NCBI GenBank assembly: GCA_944384985.1 | Contig: CALWVM010000001.1 | Coordinates: forward strand, 214,717-278,716 | DNA: 64,000 bases | Direction: 5' to 3' | Origin: an uncultured Clostridia bacterium | Lineage (GTDB): Bacteria; Bacillota; Clostridia; Oscillospirales; Acutalibacteraceae | Made by a program: the position numbers and the translations under genes | In this document: one piece after another, positions 32,466 to 40,700 of the stretch | How the letters are laid out: the number at the start of each line of letters is the position of its first letter | How positions within the stretch are numbered: position 1 is the stretch's first letter | The notes under the pieces: generated by a model | The model's database searches: none | What the model was told of the DNA's origin: nothing | Seen by the model: only the letters and a program-made list of their open reading frames with translations

Positions 32466-33539
32466 TTGCGTCAGGATATAGCGCCGCAAGCGGACGGCCG
32501 TTTGTTTACGCCTGAAATGAAAGCGGAGATCCGAACGACACAAAAGCAGATGCTGGACCGCCTGGTGATGTTGTTCGCACCGACGATTATGGCGTGGTAT
32601 TATTACGGCTCGCGCGCGCTGTGGCTCGTGTGCATCGCGGTGTTGACCGCGTTGGTGTGCGAGGGGCTCGGCATGAAGATCCTGGGGCAGAGGACGACAC
32701 TGCGCGACCTTTCGGCGGTGGTCACGGGCGTGACGCTCGCGCTCTGCCTGCCCGCCTCTTCACCTGCGTGGCTCGTCATCCTCGCCGTCGCGTTTGCGAT
32801 CCTTGCCGCGAAACTGCCGTTCGGTACGGCGCGCAGCCTCCTGTTTTCCCCTGCGGCGGCGGGGCTTGCCTTTGTGACGGTCTGCCTGCCGCAGTATGTG
32901 TTTACCTATCCGGCGCTGCCCGCAGCGGGCGAGAGCGCCCCGGTGTATGGCAGCTCGATGTTTACCGCGGGCGTTTCGCTGACGCAGATGCTGCAAAACA
33001 GCGCGTCTTTGGGCGGCGAGCTCGCGAATTACCTGGATGTGCTGGTGGGCGCGCATGCGGGCCCCATGGGCACGGGCTGCATCATTGCGCTGCTCGGCGC
33101 GCTCGTGTATCTACTGGTGCGCCGCCCGAAACAGTTTACGACGGCTGCCGGCTTTTTGGCGGCTGCCGCGCTGATGGCAGTTCTTTTTCCGCGCACCACA
33201 GCCGGGCGCGGGCAATCCGTCGTCATGGAGCTGTGCGGCGGGATGCTGCTGTTCGCAGCGCTGTTCCTGTTGTCGGAAGAGCCGCTTTTGCCGAAAACGT
33301 TTTACGGCCGACTGGCGTACGGGGTGTGCGGCGGCGTGTTCTGTATGCTGTTCCGCATCTTCGGCACGTTTGAAGAAGGCGTGATGTTTGCCGTTTTGCT
33401 CACACAGGCGCTGACAGGCGCGTTCAACAAACTGCCCGACGCCGCGTTCCGGCGCCGCCTGCAGGCACATGCGCGCCGCAAACGCCGCTCGAAAGCCGGC
33501 ACGGCACAAAATGCGGAAGGGGGCTTGACCGATGCGTAA
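32466..33539 (+). CDS. RnfD-like membrane subunit
   Basis: The protein is about 357 aa with around nine membrane helices. AVVTGVTLALCLPASSPAWLVILAVAFAI and AKLPFG match the RnfD/NqrB core, and GAHAGPMGTGCIIALLGALVYLLVRR matches its second conserved region. The flavin-threonine motif S-G-A-T of RnfD is not evident; VYGSSMFTAGVSLTQ lies where it would be expected. TTG 32466 has ACGAGGTGG 5 nt upstream; ATG 32445 is an alternative. It overlaps the next gene by 8 nt. No RnfB, C or G gene is nearby. Confidence 0.8.
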   Translation: MRQDIAPQADGRLFTPEMKAEIRTTQKQMLDRLVMLFAPTIMAWYYYGSRALWLVCIAVLTALVCEGLGMKILGQRTTLRDLSAVVTGVTLALCLPASSPAWLVILAVAFAILAAKLPFGTARSLLFSPAAAGLAFVTVCLPQYVFTYPALPAAGESAPVYGSSMFTAGVSLTQMLQNSASLGGELANYLDVLVGAHAGPMGTGCIIALLGALVYLLVRRPKQFTTAAGFLAAAALMAVLFPRTTAGRGQSVVMELCGGMLLFAALFLLSEEPLLPKTFYGRLAYGVCGGVFCMLFRIFGTFEEGVMFAVLLTQALTGAFNKLPDAAFRRRLQAHARRKRRSKAGTAQNAEGGLTDA

Positions 33540-34671
33540 ACGGGGACAAGCGCTTTGGACGGGGATCCGCGACAGCGCCGTGGTCAAAAACCCCGTCCTG
33601 TTTGAAGCGATCGGCCTTGCGCCCGTCGTGGCGATGGCGGTTTCCTTAAAATCCGCCATCATTCTGGCCGTGGTGTCGTGCGCGGAACTGCTGGTCATCG
33701 AGCTGTTCGCGTGCCTCGCCTTGAAAAAGCTCAAAAGCTATTTCCGTGTCGCCGTGTATGCGGTGCTCGGGGTGTTCATCAATATTCCGATTTTCATGTT
33801 CTTTGAACGCTTCACCCCGAACGAAGCGCAGAACGTGGGCATCTTTTTGCCGCTGCTCGCCGTTAACTCCCTGGTGGCGCTGCACTGCGAGCGGTTCGCC
33901 GTCAAAAACCCGTTCCGGAAAACGGTTGTGGACGCGGTCTCGGCAAGCGCGGGCTACGCGCTGGTGGCGCTGCTTGTCGGCACGGTGCGCGAGATCATCG
34001 GCAGCGGGACGATCTATTCCGTGTCGCTGCACCTGCCTGTGCAATTACAGGGCTTTTTGTTCCCGTTCGGTGGGCTTTTGCTGCTGGGGTTCCTTGCAGC
34101 GGGCATCAAAGCGCTCATTCTGCGCCGCCACCCCGACGCGGACGTCGAGCAGGCGTTTGACATGCGCGAGATCACGCAGTCGCATGTCGGGAAGCTTCGC
34201 AATTTGCTGGATACGGATTTCAACCCCTATGATGAAGAGGAATCTGCGCCGGCAAAGCCGCGCGAACGGCTGAAAAAGGCGGCTGCACCCGCAAAAGAAG
34301 CCGCCGCGCCGGACGACGGCGCCGTGGCAGCGCCGACAGAGCCCGAGCCCTCCCGCCGCGCGCAGAAAGCGGCAGAAAAACGGGCAAAAAAGCAGGCAAA
34401 GGCGCAGAAACCGCCCCGCGAAAAAGCGGCAAGGGCAAAGACAACCCGGGTGAAAACACCGCAGCCGCCCACTGCTTCCGCGGAAACCCCGCCGCGCAGA
34501 TCCCGCGCCGAAGCGGAGGATTATCTGTCGGAATTCGACGAGATCCTGTCGGAGCTCGACGCATACCGCGAAAAATACGGGATGCAAAACGGCACGGACA
34601 CGGCGGACGACGCGCATGCCGCATCCGGCGCGGAAAGCACGGACGAACCGAAAGGCGGGGAAAAGCCATGA
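33532..34671 (+). CDS. RnfE-like membrane subunit with long charged C-terminal extension
   Basis: Residues 1-205 are RnfE/NqrD-like: NPVLFEAIGLAPVVAMAVSLKSA, INIPIFMFFERF and TVREIIGSGTIYS, with six membrane helices. The family normally stops near residue 200-220, but here about 170 residues follow: KLRNLLDTDFNPYDEEE, a Lys/Ala/Pro-rich stretch, and a terminal acidic helix EDYLSEFDEILSELDAYREKYG. The extension is probably cytoplasmic and could bind a partner. ATGA overlap with the RnfA-like gene. Confidence 0.82.
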   Translation: MRKRGQALWTGIRDSAVVKNPVLFEAIGLAPVVAMAVSLKSAIILAVVSCAELLVIELFACLALKKLKSYFRVAVYAVLGVFINIPIFMFFERFTPNEAQNVGIFLPLLAVNSLVALHCERFAVKNPFRKTVVDAVSASAGYALVALLVGTVREIIGSGTIYSVSLHLPVQLQGFLFPFGGLLLLGFLAAGIKALILRRHPDADVEQAFDMREITQSHVGKLRNLLDTDFNPYDEEESAPAKPRERLKKAAAPAKEAAAPDDGAVAAPTEPEPSRRAQKAAEKRAKKQAKAQKPPREKAARAKTTRVKTPQPPTASAETPPRRSRAEAEDYLSEFDEILSELDAYREKYGMQNGTDTADDAHAASGAESTDEPKGGEKP

Positions 34672-35261
34672 GCATTTTAGGCAGTCTCTTTTCGGCGGCG
34701 CTGTATGCCTGCCTGTTCCAGAACCTGATTTTTTCGGGCGGGTACGGTGCGGATGAAGCCATCCGCATGGCGGCAAAGCCCAAACAGCTTTTTCCGCTGA
34801 GTATTTTTATCGTATATTTTTCGACGCTCGGCTCGCTTGTCTGTGTGCTTTTGGAGCAGGCGGCCGCCGTGCGCGCGCTCAATGTGTTTTGGCACGCGCT
34901 GATCTTTGTCGGCGTGCTTACGGGGATTTATCTTGTCACACTGCTCGTGGTGCTGCTGGTGTTCCGCGCAAAGCCGCGCACCGTGCGGCGCCTGGGCGTT
35001 GCGGCGTTCAATACGCTGGTGCTTGCCGTGCCGTTCATCAACTACCGTGCGGCGTTCGGCGTATTTGAAGCCATCGGCGCAGGGGTGGGTGCCGGGATCG
35101 CGTTTGTCATCGCGGTGCTGCTCATCAACTTCGGTCTGCGCGCGCTGGACCGAAACGACGAGATCCCGAAAGCTTTTAAGGGCACGCCCGCCGTATTCAT
35201 TTATGTTTCGATCCTCGCGCTTGCGTTCACAGGGCTTACGGGCACCGGCTTAGGCGTTTGA
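34668..35261 (+). CDS. RnfA-like membrane subunit
   Basis: The 197-aa protein has six membrane helices. The C-terminal half AIGAGVGAGIAFVIAVLLINFGLRALDRNDEIPKAFKGTPA... is the RnfA/NqrE signature (R-x-x-L-D-x-x-x-x-P-x-x-F-x-G-x-P); the N-terminal half has LFQNLIFSGGYGADEA. RnfA and RnfE are homologous subunits with opposite topology that hold an Fe-S centre between them; the usual half-membrane cysteines are less clear here. Coupled to the RnfE-like gene. Confidence 0.8.
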   Translation: MSILGSLFSAALYACLFQNLIFSGGYGADEAIRMAAKPKQLFPLSIFIVYFSTLGSLVCVLLEQAAAVRALNVFWHALIFVGVLTGIYLVTLLVVLLVFRAKPRTVRRLGVAAFNTLVLAVPFINYRAAFGVFEAIGAGVGAGIAFVIAVLLINFGLRALDRNDEIPKAFKGTPAVFIYVSILALAFTGLTGTGLGV

Positions 35262-35274
35262 AAGGGAAAAAAGT

Positions 35275-36459
35275 ATGTTCAGGAACCGGGATGTAAAGCC
35301 GCGGAAAAAAAGCTATTATCCGTTTTCCAAAAACTATCCGAGCCGGCGCACAGGCACGACCTACGCCATCGGCGAAAGCCGCGCGCGCCGCGAAAAGGAA
35401 CGCCGCAACGCCGTCGTGTATGCGGTGGTGCTCGTGGTGGTGTTTTTGGTGGTTTTTGCGGCGGCGTTCGTCGGCATCTCGCTGTATGAGCGTCCCATTG
35501 ACGACGGCAGCGACACGGTGGTCAGTGCGGACGGCGGGCTGCGCGCGCTGTATATCACCGAAGATGAGCTCGGCGGCGGCATTGCTTTCGACCTGTTCCG
35601 CAGCACGCTTGAACAGGCGCAGGCGAACGCGGTGCTTTTGGATTTCAAAAACGAAGCGGGCAGGCTTTGTACCGACACGGGTACGGACACAGCCGGGGAG
35701 ATCGGCGCGTCCGCGGATTCCGCAGCCGCGAAGGATACCGTCGAACAGCTCAAAGCACAGGGCTACACGATCGTGGCGCGGGTGTACTGCTTCCGGGACC
35801 CCCTTGCGGCATCCCTGCTGCCCGGGACGGCGGTGACGGAGGCGGACGGCGTGACCGTCTGGCTGGATGCCAGCGCCCGCAATGGCGGGGAGCCGTGGCT
35901 CAACCCGTATTCCGAGACGGCGCAGCGCTATCTGCTCGATGTCATCGGAAACGCAGTGGAATTCGGCGCGGATGCCGTTCTGCTGGACGGCGTGCAGTTC
36001 CCGACGGGGGAGCTTGCCGCGCGCGCAACTTTTCCGGGCGAAGCGGAAAGCACTTACAGCCGCAACGCCATCCTGCAAAGCTTCATCGAACGTGCAAAAA
36101 CGCAGGTGGGCGACACCCCCCTGATGGTCGCCATGCCGCTTTCGGCGGTGGTCGCAGGGGATACGGCGGCGTACGGCGGCGGGATCTTCGACTCCGCGGC
36201 GGACACGGCGGCGGTCCTGCTCGACCGCACGGGGCTTTCCGACGGTACGATGCTCGGCGGCACTGCGTATTCTTCCGACATGGACGAGGCGGCGTTTGTA
36301 TCGGCTGCGACGGCGGCGCTTGAGGAGCGGCTTGCCCAAAACTACCGTACAGAGAATGTTCTGCCCATTCTTTCGGATACGGCGGATGTATCAAACCTTG
36401 CGAACGCGGGTATAGATAGTTATATAGCCTTGCGCACGGCGGATACTGCGGCGCAATAA
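35275..36459 (+). CDS. DUF4015 putative glycoside hydrolase, membrane anchored
   Basis: The 394-aa protein has a basic N-terminus, one membrane helix (AVVYAVVLVVVFLVVFAAAFVG, residues about 45-66) and an extracytoplasmic TIM-barrel-like domain. ALYITEDELGG, NAVLLDFKNEAGRL, GYTIVARVYCFRDPLAA, EPWLNPYSETAQRYLLDVI and GADAVLLDGVQFP follow the DUF4015 (putative glycosyl hydrolase) pattern. Its position 13 bp after the Rnf-like trio suggests cotranscription, but a functional link is unproven. Confidence 0.8.
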   Translation: MFRNRDVKPRKKSYYPFSKNYPSRRTGTTYAIGESRARREKERRNAVVYAVVLVVVFLVVFAAAFVGISLYERPIDDGSDTVVSADGGLRALYITEDELGGGIAFDLFRSTLEQAQANAVLLDFKNEAGRLCTDTGTDTAGEIGASADSAAAKDTVEQLKAQGYTIVARVYCFRDPLAASLLPGTAVTEADGVTVWLDASARNGGEPWLNPYSETAQRYLLDVIGNAVEFGADAVLLDGVQFPTGELAARATFPGEAESTYSRNAILQSFIERAKTQVGDTPLMVAMPLSAVVAGDTAAYGGGIFDSAADTAAVLLDRTGLSDGTMLGGTAYSSDMDEAAFVSAATAALEERLAQNYRTENVLPILSDTADVSNLANAGIDSYIALRTADTAAQ

Positions 36460-36534
36460 AGGGTCCGCCTTCAAAACAAAAACCTTTCCGGACATAGGCC
36501 TGCGCCCGTCATACGGTGCGCGGCTAAAAAATAC

Positions 36535-36563
36535 TTGACAAGTGTTGATTTTTGTGGTACTCT
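36535..36563 (+). promoter_or_regulatory. Promoter of the riboswitch-controlled ATPase
   Basis: TTGACA (36535) and TACTCT (36558) with a 17-bp spacer, immediately before the riboswitch. Confidence 0.82.
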
Positions 36564-36583
36564 GGAACCAGAGAAAAGCCCTT

Positions 36584-36735
36584 GGAAGGGGAGTAGCTTT
36601 CAGGCGAGCGGGTTTATCCCCCTTACTTGAACCCGCCGGTCAACATCTTGCCGTACACTCGGCTGGCCGACGAGCCTGCTTTTTCAGGTAGCAAGACCTT
36701 CGGCAGCGTCCGCGTTTGCCAGAAGGTCTTTTTTC
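36584..36735 (+). promoter_or_regulatory. yybP-ykoY manganese riboswitch with terminator platform
   Basis: The conserved core GAAGGGGAGTAGC (36585 on) and its partner AGCAAGACCTTC (36690-36701) frame a four-way junction with CCGGTCAACAT and GGCTGGCCGACGAGCC, the yybP-ykoY class. AAGACCTTC also pairs with GAAGGTCTT (36722-36730), which is followed by a T run, making an intrinsic terminator. Aptamer P1 and the terminator are therefore exclusive, so Mn2+ binding should turn the downstream ATPase on. Confidence 0.93.
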
Positions 36736-36761
36736 ACCTATTTTTTCAGGAGGCGAACAGT

Positions 36762-39431
36762 ATGCAGTACTATTTGCAGTCCCCACAGGATGTCTTCCGC
36801 GAAGTGGGCAGCTCCGAAACGGGGCTTTCGCAAAGCGAAGCGGAAAAACGTCTTGCCGAAAACGGTAAAAACAAGCTGCAGGAAGGGAAAAAGAAATCCC
36901 TCATCCGCCGGCTCTTCGAACAGTTTGCTGACCCGATGATCATCATCCTCATCGCGGCGGCGATTGTTTCGGGTATCACGGCGGCGATGGAAAAAGAATT
37001 TCCCACGGACGTCATCATCATCCTCGCGGTGGTTATTATCAACGCGGTGTTGGGCGTCTATCAGGAAAGCAAAGCGGAAAAGGCGATCGAAGCGCTCCAG
37101 CAAATGGCGGCGGCGACCTCCAAAGTCCTGCGCGACGGCGAGGTCAAGCAGGTCCCGAGCGCGGACCTGGTCGTCGGCGATGTGATTTTACTCGAAGCGG
37201 GCGACGCCGTCCCCGCGGACGCGCGCATATTCGAGAGCGCAAGCCTCAAAATCGAGGAGGCGGCGCTGACGGGCGAGTCCGTGCCCGTTAACAAAGCCAT
37301 CAACGCCCTCGGGCTCGGGGAAGAAAAAGACGTGCCGCTCGGCGACCGCAAAAACATGATGTATATGGGATCCTCGGTCGTGTACGGGCGCGGGCGCGCG
37401 GTCGTGACCGCCACCGGCATGAATACCGAAATGGGCAAGATCGCCGGCGCGCTTTCCGCGGCGCAGGAATCCCGCACGCCCTTGCAGCAAAAGCTCGCGC
37501 AGCTTTCCAAGATCTTAAGCTACATTGTCCTGGGCATCTGCGTGTTCATGTTTGTGTTCGACATCATCCGCCGTTATACGACGGGAGAGCCGCTGGACTT
37601 CGACTTCCTGCTGCACTCGTTCATGATCGCCGTATCACTGGCGGTCGCCGCTATCCCCGAAGGCCTTGCCGCCGTGGTGACGGTGGTGCTTTCCATCGGC
37701 GTGACGAATATGTCGAAAAAGAACGCCATCATCCGCAAGCTGACCGCTGTGGAAACGCTCGGCTGCGCGCAGATCATCTGCTCGGATAAGACCGGCACGC
37801 TCACGCAGAACAAAATGACCGTGGTTGAGCACTACGCCGACAATGAAAAACTGCTTGCCGAAGGGATGGCGCTGTGCACAGACGTCAATGTGGACCACGA
37901 CGGCAACCTGGTGGGCGAGCCCACCGAAGCCGCGCTGGTGGCGTATGCGATGAAGCTGGGGCTTAACAAAAACGACCTGCTGAAAAGCGCGCCGCGCGTG
38001 GGCGAAGCGCCGTTTGACTCCTCGCGCAAAATGATGTCCACCATTCACAAGACTTCCGACGGCGTTTTGCAGTTTACCAAAGGTGCGCCCGACGTGGTGC
38101 TGGGGCGCTGCACCCATATTTTCAAAAACGGTGCGGCAGTCCCCATGACCGATGCTGACCGCGAGGCGATCCTCCGGACGAACAAGGCGTATGCCGACCG
38201 TGCGCTGCGCGTACTGGCGGCCGCGTTCCGCACGTATTCGGATGTCCCCGAGGACCAGAGCGCGGAAGCGCTGGAGCACGACCTGATCTTTATCGGGCTT
38301 ACGGGAATGATCGACCCCGTGCGCCCCGAGGTCAAAGCGGCGATCGAAGAATGCCGCAGTGCAGGCATCCGCCCGATTATGATCACCGGCGACCACAAGG
38401 ATACCGCAGTCGCGATTGCAAAAGAGCTGGGCATCATAAAGGATGCGTCCGAAGCCATTACGGGCGCCGAGCTCAACGAACTTTCCGACGAAGAATTCAA
38501 AGACAAGGTCACGCAGTATTCGGTCTATGCGCGCGTGCAGCCTGAGCACAAGGTGCGCATCGTCAACGCCTGGCGCGCCCGCGGCATGGTGACCGCCATG
38601 ACCGGCGACGGTGTGAACGACGCGCCCTCCATCAAGAGCGCCGACATCGGCGTGGGCATGGGCATTACGGGCACGGACGTGACGAAGAACGTCGCGGACA
38701 TGGTGCTTGCCGACGACAACTTTGCGACGATCGTTTCCGCCGTGGGCGAAGGCCGCCGCATTTACGACAACATCCGCAAATCCATCCAGTTCCTGCTCGC
38801 GTCGAACTTAAGCGAGGTTTTGGCGATCTTCTTCGCGAACCTGATGGGCTTCACCATCCTCGAACCCGTCCACCTTCTGTGGATCAACCTCGTCACCGAC
38901 ACTTTCCCGGCGCTGGCGCTGAGTATGGAGAAGGGCGAAAGGAATATTATGAAGCGTCCGCCGCGCAAGACCACAGACGGTATTTTTGCCGGCGGTGTGG
39001 GCGGCGACATCGCCTACCAGGGGCTGCTCATTGCGCTGCTGACCATCGTGGCGTATCTCGTCGGTCACTTTGTCGAAGCGGGCAGATGGGAGATCGTCAA
39101 CAGCCCGGACGGCATGACGATGGCGTTCCTCACCATGTCGCTGTGCGAGATTTTCCACTCGCTGAACATGCGCTCGCAGCGCGGTTCGATCTTTGCGATG
39201 GCGGCGCGCGGCAGCCACAACAAGTATCTGGCGCTTTCGACGATTGCTTCGCTCATCACGACAACCGCCGTGATCTATATCCCGGGCTTGAGCGATGCGT
39301 TCGGGTTTGAACACATCAATCTGATGGAATATGCCATCGCCATTGCGCTCGCGTTCGCGATCGTCCCGCTTGTGGAGCTCATCAAAGCGTGTGAGCGCGC
39401 CGCGGGAAAACGGAAAAAGAAAAAAGCGTAA
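36762..39431 (+). CDS. P2-type cation-transporting ATPase, probably Mn2+/Ca2+ export
   Basis: The 889-aa P-type ATPase has TGES (actuator), PEGL in M4, the phosphorylation loop SDKTGTLTQNKM with Asp near residue 341, KGAPD, TGDH and GDGVNDAPS, then NLVTDTFPALALSMEKGE in M6. The overall pattern is SERCA/PMR1-like. Control by an Mn2+ riboswitch indicates a role in removing excess manganese, though Ca2+ transport is also possible. AGGAGG precedes ATG 36762. Confidence 0.95.
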   Translation: MQYYLQSPQDVFREVGSSETGLSQSEAEKRLAENGKNKLQEGKKKSLIRRLFEQFADPMIIILIAAAIVSGITAAMEKEFPTDVIIILAVVIINAVLGVYQESKAEKAIEALQQMAAATSKVLRDGEVKQVPSADLVVGDVILLEAGDAVPADARIFESASLKIEEAALTGESVPVNKAINALGLGEEKDVPLGDRKNMMYMGSSVVYGRGRAVVTATGMNTEMGKIAGALSAAQESRTPLQQKLAQLSKILSYIVLGICVFMFVFDIIRRYTTGEPLDFDFLLHSFMIAVSLAVAAIPEGLAAVVTVVLSIGVTNMSKKNAIIRKLTAVETLGCAQIICSDKTGTLTQNKMTVVEHYADNEKLLAEGMALCTDVNVDHDGNLVGEPTEAALVAYAMKLGLNKNDLLKSAPRVGEAPFDSSRKMMSTIHKTSDGVLQFTKGAPDVVLGRCTHIFKNGAAVPMTDADREAILRTNKAYADRALRVLAAAFRTYSDVPEDQSAEALEHDLIFIGLTGMIDPVRPEVKAAIEECRSAGIRPIMITGDHKDTAVAIAKELGIIKDASEAITGAELNELSDEEFKDKVTQYSVYARVQPEHKVRIVNAWRARGMVTAMTGDGVNDAPSIKSADIGVGMGITGTDVTKNVADMVLADDNFATIVSAVGEGRRIYDNIRKSIQFLLASNLSEVLAIFFANLMGFTILEPVHLLWINLVTDTFPALALSMEKGERNIMKRPPRKTTDGIFAGGVGGDIAYQGLLIALLTIVAYLVGHFVEAGRWEIVNSPDGMTMAFLTMSLCEIFHSLNMRSQRGSIFAMAARGSHNKYLALSTIASLITTTAVIYIPGLSDAFGFEHINLMEYAIAIALAFAIVPLVELIKACERAAGKRKKKKA

Positions 39432-39464
39432 TGCCGCGCAGAAGCGGCACATAAGCCATGCGAA

Positions 39465-39510
39465 ACGCCCTGCCGGGTTCCGGTTGGAACCCGGCAGGGC
39501 GTTTGCTTTT
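39465..39510 (+). terminator. Strong terminator after the ATPase
   Basis: ACGCCCTGCCGGGTTCC and its exact complement form a 17-bp stem with loop GGTT, followed by TTGCTTTT. Confidence 0.93.
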
Positions 39511-39567
39511 GGAAAGCGGAACAATCCCAGAACGATCTTTGTTTTTTGAAAAATCCATAAAAATAGA

Positions 39568-39596
39568 TTGAAAAACAAAGAAAAAATTGCTATACT
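39568..39596 (+). promoter_or_regulatory. Promoter of the CooC/dehydratase cluster
   Basis: TTGAAA (39568) and TATACT (39591), 17-bp spacer, about 40 bp before the CooC-like gene. Confidence 0.78.
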
Positions 39597-39637
39597 GTTA
39601 TTTAGTTAATTTTTTAACAAGAGGAAGCGTATCTGCT

Positions 39638-40402
39638 ATGAAAGAGAATGCAAAAATCATCGCGGTTGCGGGCAAAGGCGGCGTGGGCAAAACGTCCGTT
39701 TCCGCAACCATCGTAAAACTGCTTACGGAAAAGTATCCGGACAAAAAAATTCTGGCGATCGACGCCGACCCTGCCGTCGGCCTTTCCACGGCGCTGGGGA
39801 TCAATGTGCAGACGACGATCGACGATATCCGCAAGGAGATCGTCTCCACGGTCGAGGATGGGGATACAAAAGCGGCGATCGAACTGCTCGGCGACGCGCG
39901 GTATAAGATTTTCGATGCGCTGGTCGAAACCGACGGTTTTGCGTTTATCGCCGTCGGCCGTCCCGAAAGCGCGGGCTGCTACTGCAAGATCAATTCGTAC
40001 TTAAAAGAAGTCATCAGCCTGCTTTCCGAGGAATTCGACTACGTCGTGATCGACGGCGAGGCCGGCATCGAGCAGATCAACCGCCGCGTCATGGAAAAGG
40101 TGACCCACCTGCTCTTAGTCAGCGACGCGAGCAAAAAGGGGACGCACGTCATCGAGACCATCAAAAGTGTGGCGGATGAGCTGGTCATGTATGAAAAGAT
40201 CGGCGCGATCCTGAACCGGCTGCCGAGCGAGGATGTGATCCCATACATCGACACCGGCGACATCCCGGTGCTTGCCTACATCCTTTCGGATCCCAACCTT
40301 GCCGTCTATGACATCGAAGGGAAAAATATCATGCAGCTTCCGGATGATTCCAACATCGTAAAAGGTGTTGCCGAGGCGCTTCGGAAAATGGAAATCATTT
40401 AA
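39638..40402 (+). CDS. CooC-like nickel-insertion-type ATPase
   Basis: The 254-aa MinD/ParA-type ATPase has a deviant Walker A GKGGVGKT (residues about 12-19), DADPAVGLSTALG and YVVIDGEAGIEQ. A C-x-C pair (Cys114 and Cys116 in GCYCKINSYLK) is the metal-binding feature of CooC, which matures Ni-Fe-S clusters of CO dehydrogenase/acetyl-CoA synthase. AGAGGAAG precedes ATG 39638. No CO dehydrogenase catalytic subunit is in the window; the neighbours are dehydratase-type and ACS-like genes, so the client is probably one of them. Confidence 0.85.
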   Translation: MKENAKIIAVAGKGGVGKTSVSATIVKLLTEKYPDKKILAIDADPAVGLSTALGINVQTTIDDIRKEIVSTVEDGDTKAAIELLGDARYKIFDALVETDGFAFIAVGRPESAGCYCKINSYLKEVISLLSEEFDYVVIDGEAGIEQINRRVMEKVTHLLLVSDASKKGTHVIETIKSVADELVMYEKIGAILNRLPSEDVIPYIDTGDIPVLAYILSDPNLAVYDIEGKNIMQLPDDSNIVKGVAEALRKMEII

Positions 40403-40543
40403 GCTGCCGAGCATCGAACCCGATATGCCGAAAACGCGCCGGCACGGCGGTCTTTCCCTTTTTCGCCCGAGGCCGCGGCAGCCTGCCTGCGTGCTCAAAA
40501 CGAAAATCCCATCCCTGCCGACATCGTTTTCGGTGTGCAGCAG

Positions 40544-40646
40544 TTTTCAGCGAGAGGATTTTTGTGCGGGCAAGGCACAAAAGCGCCGGAATACTGACGT
40601 ATTTCAAGCTTTTTAACGCAGCCCGCGCCTAAAGTACCGCTGAAAA
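40544..40646. repeat. 103-bp sequence with TTTTCAGCG inverted ends
   Basis: TTTTCAGCG (40544-40552) and CGCTGAAAA (40638-40646) bound a block lacking genes in the gap upstream of the dehydratase genes. It looks like a small non-autonomous element. A TTTTCAGCGTAGTGG also occurs at about 52663 inside the second 146-bp element. Confidence 0.45.
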
Positions 40647-40700
40647 CCATATTGTGTTCGATTCCCGGCAGCTTAGCCTTACCGGTTTTAAGGAGGTTCT

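Noticed and set aside
39638-40402. MinD/ParA chromosome or plasmid partitioning ATPase
   Set aside because: The C-x-C pair and the neighbouring dehydratase/ACS-like genes fit CooC better, and no ParB or parS is adjacent.
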